Positions 33,282 through 40,737 of a stretch of 64,000 nt of DNA are shown one piece after another. Within the stretch, counting starts at the first letter, position 1. Each line of letters opens with the position of its first letter. A model generated the notes under the pieces. That model was not told the origin of the DNA. It saw only the letters and a list, made by a program, of their open reading frames with translations, and did not search any database. This DNA comes from Candidatus Krumholzibacteriota bacterium (lineage in GTDB: Bacteria > Krumholzibacteriota > Krumholzibacteriia > JAJRXK01): assembly GCA_029262065.1 (NCBI GenBank), contig JAJDAC010000014.1, forward strand, positions 248,001 to 312,000, given 5' to 3'. The position numbers and the translations under genes are program-made.

Positions 33282-34268
33282 TTGCAGCAGCAGATCCAGA
33301 GCATGATGGAGCGCGCGCTGTCGGAGGTGGCCCAGGCTACTGACCCCGACGCGCTCGAAGAGACGCGCATCGAGTATCTCGGTCGCAAGGGCAAGCTCAC
33401 GTCGCTGTTGCGTGGCCTGGGGTCCATGGATGCGGCGGAGCGTCCGGCCGCGGGGCAGGCCCTCAACCGCGCCAAGGAAGCGGTGAAAGTGGCGGTCGAC
33501 GAACGTGTCACTTCGCTGTTGTCGGCGCAGGATGACGCACCGCTGACCATCGATCTCACTCTGCCCGGTCGTGCCTCGCGCCCGGGAAGCCTGCATGTCC
33601 TGCCCCAGATCATCGAGGAAATCTGCGAGATCTTCCATGGCATGGGATACAGCCGTGCGGTGGGGCCCGAGGTCGAGCTCGACGAGTTCAACTTCGCCAA
33701 ACTCAACTTTCCCGACGACCACCCCAGTCGTGACCTGCAGGATACGTTCTACGTGAACGACGCGGTCGTGATGCGGACGCAGACCTCACCCGTGCAGCTG
33801 CGCTATATGCAGGAGCACGAGCCACCGCTGGCCATCGTCAGCCCCGGGCGTGTCTACCGACACGAGCAGATCGACGCCAGCCACGCGGCGGAGTTCTACC
33901 AGATCGAAGGCCTGTTCGTGGACCACGACGTTTCGTTGGCCGATTTGAAATCGACCATCCATGCCTTCATCCACGCACTCTTCGGCGAAGACAAGAAGCT
34001 GCGTTTTCGGCCACACTTTTTCCCGTTCACCGAACCCAGCGTCGAGGTAGACCTGTGGTGGGAGAGCGACCGCAAGAGCGGTTGGCTCGAGATCATGGGG
34101 GCCGGAATGGTACACCCCCACGTCTTCGCGAACGCGGGCTACGATCCCGATCGTTACACCGGATTCGCGTTCGGCATGGGCATCGACCGTATTGCGATGG
34201 TGCGACACGGCATTCCTGACATCCGTTTGTTGTACGAAAACGACCTGCGGTTCCTGCGGCAGTTCTAG
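33282..34268 (+). CDS. pheS: phenylalanyl-tRNA synthetase alpha subunit
   Basis: The 328-residue protein has an N-terminal coiled-coil (residues 1-75) and a class II core with GMGYSRAVGPEVELDEFNF, DTFYVNDAVVMRTQTSPVQLRYM, RVYRHEQIDASHAAEFYQIEGL and GAGMVHPHVFANAGYDPD, ending with a GFAFGMGIDRIAM motif 3. It forms the alpha2-beta2 enzyme with PheT. TTG 33282 is preceded by a near-perfect AGGAGGTGA at 33270-33278. pheT follows after 12 bp. Confidence 0.97.
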   Translation: MQQQIQSMMERALSEVAQATDPDALEETRIEYLGRKGKLTSLLRGLGSMDAAERPAAGQALNRAKEAVKVAVDERVTSLLSAQDDAPLTIDLTLPGRASRPGSLHVLPQIIEEICEIFHGMGYSRAVGPEVELDEFNFAKLNFPDDHPSRDLQDTFYVNDAVVMRTQTSPVQLRYMQEHEPPLAIVSPGRVYRHEQIDASHAAEFYQIEGLFVDHDVSLADLKSTIHAFIHALFGEDKKLRFRPHFFPFTEPSVEVDLWWESDRKSGWLEIMGAGMVHPHVFANAGYDPDRYTGFAFGMGIDRIAMVRHGIPDIRLLYENDLRFLRQF

Positions 34269-34280
34269 GAAAGGAAGCCA

Positions 34281-36701
34281 GTGAAACTCTCGGTCGCCTG
34301 GCTGCGGGAGCTCGTGGAGCTGCCCACTGAAATCGACGCAATCGTCGATCGTATGACCATGCTGGGTCTGGAAGTCGAAGATGTCGCTTCCGTGGGCCTG
34401 AGCTATCCGCACGTCGTCGTGGGGCACGTGCTCGACGCCCAGCCCCATCCCAACGCCGATCGCCTTCGCGTGTGTCGCGTATCGGTGGGGGACGGCGAAC
34501 TCAATATCGTCTGCGGCGCTTCGAACGTGCGTACCGGATTGAAGGTCCTCGTGGCCAAGCCGGGTGCGGTGTTGCCGGGCGACTTCAAGATCAAGAAATC
34601 GAAGATCCGGGGCGAAGAATCGCATGGCATGATCTGTAGCGAGCGCGAGTTGGGTCTGGGCGACGCCCACGAGGGAATCCTCGAGCTTTCCGAGGGCGAC
34701 ATCGGCCAGCCCGCCGACGCCCTGTATGGGTTCCAGGACACGGCGATCGAAATCGAGGTTACGCCCAACCGGCCCGACTGGTTGAGTCACATCGGCGTCG
34801 CGCGCGAGTTGGGTGCGTTCTACGAGAAGCCCGTTTCCATTCCCGACGTGGGTCAACTGCCGGCGGTGGGCAATGACGACGCCGGCTGGCGTGTGGATAT
34901 TGTCGACCGGTCGGCCTGTTCACTGTTCACGGGCCGCCTCGTCGATGGTCTCGCCGTGGGCCCTTCGCCGTTGTGGTTGCGCCATAGGCTCCTGAGTATT
35001 GGGCAGCGGTCCATCAACAACGTCGTCGATGTGAGCAATCTGGTGCTGCACGAGTGCGGACAGCCCAATCACGTGTTCGACCGACAGCTGTTGTCGGGAA
35101 TGGAGATTCGGGTACGCCGCGCCACCGAAGGCGAAAAGCTCACAACCCTCGACGCGACCGAACGCGAGTTGGCCGCCGAACATCTGGTGATTGCCGACGC
35201 CGAAAAAGCAGTGGCCCTGGCCGGCATCATGGGCGGTGCCGAAACCGAGGTGACCACCGCGACGACCGAGGCCTTTGTCGAGGTGGCGGTATTCGACCCG
35301 CGGGTCGTTCGCAAAGGCCGGCGCCGAGTCAATCTCGTGTCAGACGCCAGCTACCGGTTCGAACGTGGCGTGGACTTCAACCGCGTGGAGTGGGCCAGCC
35401 AACGCGTCGCGCAACTGCTGACGCAGGTGGCCGGTGCGAAGGCCAGCGATACGGTCATACGAACCCTCGGCGATGCGCCTCCCAAGCCCGCCCGCTTCTT
35501 CGTGCGCGCTTCGCAGGTGAATCGGGTGGTCGGAGTGCCCATTCCCCCCCAGGACATCGCGGCCATGCTCGGGCGCCTGGAGATCCCTGCGAGTGCCGTC
35601 ACCAATGATGGCGCGCCCGGCGTGGCGGTGGAGCAACCGAGCTTTCGCCACGACCTGCTCGAGGAAGTCGACGCCGTCGAAGAGGTCGCGCGCCTCTACG
35701 GCTACGATCGGATCGAAGTGATGCCGCATGCTCCCATGGTGAGGCCGGGAGTGCGATCGGATCGCGAACGCTTCGTGGGCCGCGTTCGCGAGCGCCTGGC
35801 CGGGCGTGGCTACAGCGAGGTGGTCTACACCAGTTTCATGAACGAACAGGATCCCGATCGTCTCAACCTACCCGCGACCGACACCCGGCGCGTCACGGTG
35901 AACGTGCTCAACCCACTGGTCGTGGGCGAAGAGGCCTTGCGTACGAGTCTGGTGCCCGAGCTCCTGCGTATCGTCGACCGCAATCGGAAGCGGGGTCATA
36001 CCGATCCAGTACGATTGTTCCATCTGGGCCGCACCTTCGAGCCGCGCGCCGGGGAAACCCTTCCGTGTGAAGTGGAACGTCTGGCCCTGGCGTGGAACGG
36101 ATCGGCCCACAAGGCGCATTTCGATCGACCCGCCCGTGATATCGATCTGTACGACGTGCTTGGCGAGACCGAAAATATCCTGGAGTCGATGGGTGTGGAT
36201 GCCGTACGCAACGTCCAGGGGGGCGAGCCGTACCATCGCAACGGAGCCGGCGTTGTCATCGAATCGCGGGATGGACAACGGTTGGGCGTGGTGGGAGAGA
36301 TAGCGCCGTCGGTCAGACGCGCCTTCGACCTGGACCAGGCGACGTTCGTGGCCGAGTTCGATGTGGATGCACTGGTGGCGTCCGGACGTAGCGACCTGGG
36401 CTTCCAGCGTTTCTCGATGTATCCCCCGGTGCGACGTGACCTGAGCCTGTTGGTGCCCAGCGCGGTGCCCTACGCCGAGGTGGTCGGGTGCCTGCGGGAG
36501 TCGTTGGATCCACTGCTGGAGTCGCACGAGGTCTTCGATCTCTACGAGGGTGAAGGCATTGCGGCCAATGAGCGAGCGATCGGCGTGCGACTTGTGCTTC
36601 GCAGCCAAAGTGGCACCTTGAAGGACAAGAAGGTCGATGGCATGCTGTCGCGATTGCTGACCACGTTGGAGCAACGACACGGCGCACGCCTGCGGGCCTG
36701 A
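34281..36701 (+). CDS. pheT: phenylalanyl-tRNA synthetase beta subunit
   Basis: The 806-residue protein has an N-terminal tRNA-binding OB domain (about residues 40-150, VVVGHVLDAQPHPNADRLRVCRV) and the B3/B4 editing region with QRSINNVVDVSNLVLHE. It continues with the B5 domain (near 400-480), a catalytic-like core (VVYTSFMNEQDPDRLNL), and a C-terminal FDX-ACB domain (YPPVRRDLSLLVPSAVPYAEV). Length and order are standard for long bacterial PheT. GTG 34281 follows AAGGAAG. Confidence 0.97.
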   Translation: MKLSVAWLRELVELPTEIDAIVDRMTMLGLEVEDVASVGLSYPHVVVGHVLDAQPHPNADRLRVCRVSVGDGELNIVCGASNVRTGLKVLVAKPGAVLPGDFKIKKSKIRGEESHGMICSERELGLGDAHEGILELSEGDIGQPADALYGFQDTAIEIEVTPNRPDWLSHIGVARELGAFYEKPVSIPDVGQLPAVGNDDAGWRVDIVDRSACSLFTGRLVDGLAVGPSPLWLRHRLLSIGQRSINNVVDVSNLVLHECGQPNHVFDRQLLSGMEIRVRRATEGEKLTTLDATERELAAEHLVIADAEKAVALAGIMGGAETEVTTATTEAFVEVAVFDPRVVRKGRRRVNLVSDASYRFERGVDFNRVEWASQRVAQLLTQVAGAKASDTVIRTLGDAPPKPARFFVRASQVNRVVGVPIPPQDIAAMLGRLEIPASAVTNDGAPGVAVEQPSFRHDLLEEVDAVEEVARLYGYDRIEVMPHAPMVRPGVRSDRERFVGRVRERLAGRGYSEVVYTSFMNEQDPDRLNLPATDTRRVTVNVLNPLVVGEEALRTSLVPELLRIVDRNRKRGHTDPVRLFHLGRTFEPRAGETLPCEVERLALAWNGSAHKAHFDRPARDIDLYDVLGETENILESMGVDAVRNVQGGEPYHRNGAGVVIESRDGQRLGVVGEIAPSVRRAFDLDQATFVAEFDVDALVASGRSDLGFQRFSMYPPVRRDLSLLVPSAVPYAEVVGCLRESLDPLLESHEVFDLYEGEGIAANERAIGVRLVLRSQSGTLKDKKVDGMLSRLLTTLEQRHGARLRA

Positions 36702-36750
36702 GCCGAAAAACGAATCAGATCGAGACGTTGGCCCGGCCCTCGGGGTACGC

Positions 36751-36780
36751 TTGCGATCGGGCCCGAAGCCAGGCTAATCT
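36751..36780 (+). promoter_or_regulatory. candidate promoter before the ZapB-like gene
   Basis: TTGCGA (36751-36756), an 18 bp spacer and TAATCT (36775-36780). The arrangement TTGCGA-14 bp-AGGCTA is identical to that upstream of dxs (40672-40701). Confidence 0.5.
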
Positions 36781-36793
36781 CATGGGGAGAACG

Positions 36794-37081
36794 ATGCAGG
36801 ACGATACGAGCTTTCAGCGGCTGGAGAAGAAGGTTGGAGAAGCAATCTCGATGATCCAGATCCTGCGTACCGAGCGGGACGAACTGGCGGTGCGCCGCCA
36901 GGAGCTCGCCGATCAGATGCGGGCGCTGGAAGACAACAACCAGAAATTGGAACAGGAGCTCGAGCGGGTGCGCACCGATTCAGTGCCTCGCGAAGACCTC
37001 GAGCAACGAAAAGCCGAAATCCAACGCCGCGTGGCGGCGTTGCTGGACCGCTTCGACGAACTGAACGAGCCGGGTCAGTAG
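36794..37081 (+). CDS. ZapB-like coiled-coil protein
   Basis: The 95-residue protein is almost entirely a heptad coiled-coil (FQRLEKKVGEAISMIQILRTERDELAVRRQELADQM and onward) with no membrane segment. Its place directly before zapA, with 33 bp between them, and its size fit the ZapB group, which helps organise the FtsZ ring. I chose ATG 36794, preceded by GGGGAGA, over ATG 36782. The similarity is structural and positional; a coiled-coil alone is weak evidence. Confidence 0.65.
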   Translation: MQDDTSFQRLEKKVGEAISMIQILRTERDELAVRRQELADQMRALEDNNQKLEQELERVRTDSVPREDLEQRKAEIQRRVAALLDRFDELNEPGQ

Positions 37082-37114
37082 ATCACGAACCTCTCGGTGG
37101 CCGGGGAGACGACC

Positions 37115-37450
37115 ATGGATCCCGACGCAACGACAGTGAAAATCTTCGGCCAGGATTACACCGTGCGCGGCGGTGACGATCCTGAGTACGTGGCGGAGAT
37201 CGCGGCCTACCTCGACGAGCGCATGCGTGAGCTGGCCCGTTCTTCGAGTCAGGTCTCTTCTTCGCGGGTTGCGATTCTGGCCGCGCTGAACATAACCGAC
37301 GAGCTGTTCCGGGCCCGCCGCAGTGGCGGCGGCATCGAAGACCTACAGGAGCGGACGCAACGGCTTCTACACACTTTGGAATCGACCATGGCCCGCGAAT
37401 CTGCGGGCCAACAGGGAGAGACGGGAGGAGAGAACCTGCCCAATTCGTGA
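37115..37450 (+). CDS. zapA: cell division protein ZapA
   Basis: This 111-residue protein starts MDPDATTVKIFGQDYTVRGGDDPEYVAEIAAYLDERMREL and continues with VAILAALNITDELFRAR and a C-terminal coiled-coil, the ZapA pattern. ZapA cross-links FtsZ filaments in the cytosol. ATG 37115 has GGGGAG 7 nt upstream. It follows the ZapB-like gene, and a 214 bp non-coding gap with possible RNA structure follows before ymdB. Confidence 0.85.
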   Translation: MDPDATTVKIFGQDYTVRGGDDPEYVAEIAAYLDERMRELARSSSQVSSSRVAILAALNITDELFRARRSGGGIEDLQERTQRLLHTLESTMARESAGQQGETGGENLPNS

Positions 37451-37660
37451 TGCACTTGCAGAGTTGAGCCAACACTTCGATCCTGGAAGCCCACCGTCGG
37501 ATACGCCAGGCCAAGTCCTCAAAAGGAACGGCCGACCGTTTTCGTAGGGCATCCACATTTGTCAGGCTGGTTCATACCAGCACTGTGCACACGGTCGGCG
37601 CGGGGGATCTTCCTCCTGCTCTTCGAATTCCAGTTTTTCCTCCCTGCGGCGGGTTCCCAC
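37451..37660 (+). ncRNA. candidate structured RNA (6S-like position) between zapA and ymdB
   Basis: The gap after zapA holds no credible gene. It contains a long-range perfect 9 bp pairing, GCCGACCGT (37531-37539) with ACGGTCGGC (37591-37599), enclosing a GCTGGT-TCAT-ACCAGC hairpin (37566-37581). A T-run occurs near 37635. In many bacteria 6S RNA lies directly downstream of zapA, so synteny and a long interrupted stem suggest 6S. I could not recognise the conserved central bubble, so this stays tentative. Confidence 0.35.
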
Positions 37661-37664
37661 CGAC

Positions 37665-38456
37665 ATGCGAATCCTATTGATCGGAGACATCATCGGGCGC
37701 CCGGGGCGCGATGTGCTGCGCAAACACCTGCCTTCCATCAAGCGGGCTGAGTCAGTGGACCTGGTCGTGGCCAACGTGGAAAACGCGGCCGCCGGATTTG
37801 GACTCACCGAGTCGGTGGGGCAGGAGATCCTGCGGGCTGGCGTGGACATCATGACCGGTGGCAACCACCTGTGGGACAAGCGCGGAACCGAAACCTACAT
37901 CGACAGTGAGCCGTTCCTGGCGCGGCCGGCCAACTACCCCGCGGGCACCCCCGGCCAACGTTTCGTGCAACACGACGTGGGTGACACCCGCGTCACCGTG
38001 CTCAGCTTGCAGGGTCGCGTGTTCATGCCGCCGATGGATTGTCCGTTCCGGTGCCTCGACGAGCTGATCGAGAAGCTTTCGAAGGAAACCGACGTCTTCA
38101 TCCTGGACTTCCACGCCGAAGCCACCAGCGAGAAGCAGGCCATGGGTCGGTACGCCGATGGTCGAGTCTCGGTGGTCGTGGGTACGCACACCCACGTGCC
38201 CACCGCCGACGAGCGGATCCTTCCCAAGGGAACCGGGTTCGTGACCGACCTGGGCATGACCGGACCCTATGACTCCATCATCGGCATGCGCGAAGACGCC
38301 GTGATGCGACGATTTCTCACCAGCCTCCCCAGCCGATTCGAAGTCGCCAGCGGCGACACGCGGTTGAGTGGTTTGATGGTGGACGTGGATACGTCCAGCG
38401 GGCGAGCGCTGAGTGTGAAGCGGGTGCATGTTTTCGACGAAGATAAAGTCCAATGA
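37665..38456 (+). CDS. ymdB: YmdB-family metallophosphoesterase
   Basis: This 263-residue enzyme has motifs GDIIGRPGRDVL, NVENAAAGFG, GGNHLWDK, DFHAEATSEK and GTHTHVPTADERIL, which together provide the two-metal site of YmdB/TIGR00282 phosphodiesterases (acting on 2',3'-cyclic nucleotides in B. subtilis). It is usually linked to rny (RNase Y), which is absent here. The stop overlaps the folD start (ATGA), so the two are coupled. Confidence 0.9.
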   Translation: MRILLIGDIIGRPGRDVLRKHLPSIKRAESVDLVVANVENAAAGFGLTESVGQEILRAGVDIMTGGNHLWDKRGTETYIDSEPFLARPANYPAGTPGQRFVQHDVGDTRVTVLSLQGRVFMPPMDCPFRCLDELIEKLSKETDVFILDFHAEATSEKQAMGRYADGRVSVVVGTHTHVPTADERILPKGTGFVTDLGMTGPYDSIIGMREDAVMRRFLTSLPSRFEVASGDTRLSGLMVDVDTSSGRALSVKRVHVFDEDKVQ

Positions 38457-39325
38457 CCGCGATCCGTATCGACGGGAAGGTCGTGGCCCAACGACGCCGC
38501 GAGCAATGTCGGGTCGAAGCCAGCCGCGTGGCCCAATCCATTGGGCGGGCGCCCGCGTTGGCGGTGGTATTGGTTGGGGATGATCCCGCTTCGCACGTCT
38601 ACGTGCGCAACAAGCATCGCGCCTGCGCCGAAGCTGGAGTCGACACGCACGATGTGCGCCTGCCGGATTCGTGTTCTTCGCGCGAGCTACGCGCCGCGGT
38701 CGAACGCATCAACGAAGATGACACCATCGACGGGCTGCTGGTTCAGCTTCCGGTGCCCGATGCCATCGACCCGGCCGAGGTGCGAGGCTGGATCGACCCG
38801 AGCAAAGACGTCGACGGCTTGCACCCGGAGAACGTTGGCCTACTGGCCAGCGGCACCCCGCGCTTCGTGCCCTGCACGCCGGCCGGTTGCCTCGAGCTGT
38901 TGCGCGAGTACGACATTCCCACGGCGGGCCGGGAGGCCGTGGTGATTGGCCGTAGCCTCATCGTCGGACGGCCGATGGCTACGCTGCTGTCTACCAAGGG
39001 CGTGGACGCCACCGTGACCATGGGCCATAGCCGGAGCGGAAACCTGAAGGAAATCTGCCAGCGCGCTGACATCCTGGTGGTGGCGGCGGGACAGGCCGAA
39101 ATGGTCGAACCCGATTGGGTGAAACCAGGCGCGGCCGTGATCGATGTTGGCATCCACCGGATAGCGGACGCCAGCCGCCCGCGTGGCTCCCGCCTGGTGG
39201 GTGACGTCGCGCCGGCGGTGGGCGAGGTGGCTGGTCATCTGACGCCGGTACCCGGGGGCGTTGGCCCCATGACAATCGCCATGCTGCTTCAGAACACGGT
39301 CGAGGCCGCCGGGAGGAAGGCTTGA
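38453..39325 (+). CDS. folD: methylenetetrahydrofolate dehydrogenase/cyclohydrolase
   Basis: The 290-residue bifunctional FolD has LVGDDPASHVYVRNKHRACAEAG (catalytic Lys), DGLLVQLPVPDAID, DVDGLHPENVG, VVIGRSLIVGRPMATLL (NADP site) and TPVPGGVGPMTIAMLLQNT. It interconverts methylene-, methenyl- and formyl-tetrahydrofolate in the cytosol. It overlaps ymdB by 4 bp and ispA by 4 bp (TTGA). Confidence 0.96.
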   Translation: MTAIRIDGKVVAQRRREQCRVEASRVAQSIGRAPALAVVLVGDDPASHVYVRNKHRACAEAGVDTHDVRLPDSCSSRELRAAVERINEDDTIDGLLVQLPVPDAIDPAEVRGWIDPSKDVDGLHPENVGLLASGTPRFVPCTPAGCLELLREYDIPTAGREAVVIGRSLIVGRPMATLLSTKGVDATVTMGHSRSGNLKEICQRADILVVAAGQAEMVEPDWVKPGAAVIDVGIHRIADASRPRGSRLVGDVAPAVGEVAGHLTPVPGGVGPMTIAMLLQNTVEAAGRKA

Positions 39326-40203
39326 ACGGGCTCGACGCTCGACTACGGTCGGAGGGCGCCGCGTTCAACCAGGCGTTGAACGACTACCTGACCGCGAATT
39401 CGGGGGTGGCCCCCCGGCTGGATGAGGCCATGCGCTACAGCCTGATGGCGGGAGGCAAGCGTCTGCGGCCGATCCTGTGCCTGTGGGCGCACGACGCCCT
39501 GGCCGGCGAGCGCACCGTGGCCGTGTGGCACGCGGCGCTGTCGCTGGAAATGGTGCACACCTATTCGCTCATCCACGACGATCTGCCGGCCATGGACGAT
39601 GATGATCTTCGTCGAGGGCAACCTTCCTGCCATCGACGCTTCGATGAGGCCACCGCCATCCTGGCCGGCGATGCGCTGCATTCGGAGGCTTTCGCGGCCT
39701 TGTCGCACCAGGTGCCCGCCGAACTGGCTGTTCAGTTGATATCGGTCCTGGCCCGCGCCATCGGCAACCAGGGGATGGCGGGAGGACAGCAACTCGATTT
39801 GTCGGCGACCGCCGGCGATCCCCAGCCCGAGGAACTCACCGTCATCCATGAGCGTAAGACCGGATGCCTGATGGGCGCGGCTCTCGTCATGGGCGCGCTT
39901 TGTGGGGGGCTTGATCCCGCCCACATCGATACCGTGGAGCAGGCGGGGCGTGGCCTGGGACTCGCGTTCCAGATCGCCGACGATGTGCTCGATGCCACGG
40001 TCGACAGCCAACAACTGGGAAAAAGCGCCGGTAAGGATCGGGCCCAGGGAAAGCTCACCGCTGTGGGGGCCCTGGGTGTCGACCGGGCCCGTACCACCGC
40101 CGAGGAAGAGGTCGAGACCAGCCTTCAATTGCTACGCTCGTGTGCCCTCGTCAGCGATCAGCTGGAAGCGTTGGCGCATTTCCTCGTGGGGAGAGATCGC
40201 TGA
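39322..40203 (+). CDS. ispA: farnesyl/geranylgeranyl diphosphate synthase
   Basis: This 293-residue prenyl synthase has GGKRLRPILC, SLIHDDLPAMDDDDLRRG (first Asp-rich motif), GGQQLDL, HERKTGCLMGAA and FQIADDVLDAT (second Asp-rich motif). TTG 39322 overlaps the folD stop and follows GGGAGGAAGG. Its position between folD and dxs is the common ispA context in the isoprenoid pathway. It is more canonical than the second copy at 18195. Confidence 0.93.
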   Translation: MNGLDARLRSEGAAFNQALNDYLTANSGVAPRLDEAMRYSLMAGGKRLRPILCLWAHDALAGERTVAVWHAALSLEMVHTYSLIHDDLPAMDDDDLRRGQPSCHRRFDEATAILAGDALHSEAFAALSHQVPAELAVQLISVLARAIGNQGMAGGQQLDLSATAGDPQPEELTVIHERKTGCLMGAALVMGALCGGLDPAHIDTVEQAGRGLGLAFQIADDVLDATVDSQQLGKSAGKDRAQGKLTAVGALGVDRARTTAEEEVETSLQLLRSCALVSDQLEALAHFLVGRDR

Positions 40204-40652
40204 TGTCCTTGCCACCGTGGGCCATGGTATTGATGACCGGCGCTTTGTCGCAGGTTCTGAAATTCCTGCTCTACGGCGTGGCCAATCGCGAGTTGAGTCT
40301 TCGCGTACTGGTTACCACCAACGGACTGCCCTCTCTCTACGCCGTGACGTTTGGCTGTCTCACCACGCTGGTCCTGCTCGATCAGGGGTACAAGTCGCCC
40401 ATGTTCGTGGCCTCGTTCATTTTCTCGGGCATCATCCTGCACGATTCGGTACGGCTTCAGGGGTCCATGGACCGCGGCGGCCGGGCCGCTCTGCTGGTGG
40501 CCGAGACCATGGCCCCGGCGCCGACACGAACGCGCTGGCTCGATTTGCTGAGGCCGCTCCTGGGTGATCGCCGCCACCGCCCGCTGCATATTGCCGTGGG
40601 GCTGGTTCTGGGGGCGTTGGCCGCATTTGCGTGGCTACCACTAGCCGGCTAA
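40203..40652 (+). CDS. DUF212 (divergent PAP2) membrane protein, active site altered
   Basis: The 149-residue protein has four hydrophobic segments and the DUF212 layout: GALSQVLKFLLY, then TTNGLPSLYAVTFGCLTTLVLLDQGYKSPMFVASFIFSGIILHDSVRLQG with a following GGRAALLV. In typical members the second segment reads GGMPSSHSA, with the His implicated in phosphatase chemistry; here it is NGLPSLYAV, so the motif is lost. ATG 40203 overlaps the ispA stop (TGATG). It may once have handled prenyl or phosphatidyl phosphates. Confidence 0.65.
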   Translation: MSLPPWAMVLMTGALSQVLKFLLYGVANRELSLRVLVTTNGLPSLYAVTFGCLTTLVLLDQGYKSPMFVASFIFSGIILHDSVRLQGSMDRGGRAALLVAETMAPAPTRTRWLDLLRPLLGDRRHRPLHIAVGLVLGALAAFAWLPLAG

Positions 40653-40671
40653 ACGTCGTTTCGACTACCTT

Positions 40672-40701
40672 TTGCGAATGGACGTGGGTCTAGGCTAGAC
40701 T
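40672..40701 (+). promoter_or_regulatory. candidate dxs promoter
   Basis: TTGCGA (40672-40677), an 18 bp spacer and TAGACT (40696-40701), 37 bp before the dxs ATG. It has the same TTGCGA-14 bp-AGGCTA pattern as the promoter before the ZapB-like gene. Confidence 0.55.
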
Positions 40702-40737
40702 CCCGACTTCGCCGTCCAATGAAGGGGAAGGAATCCA

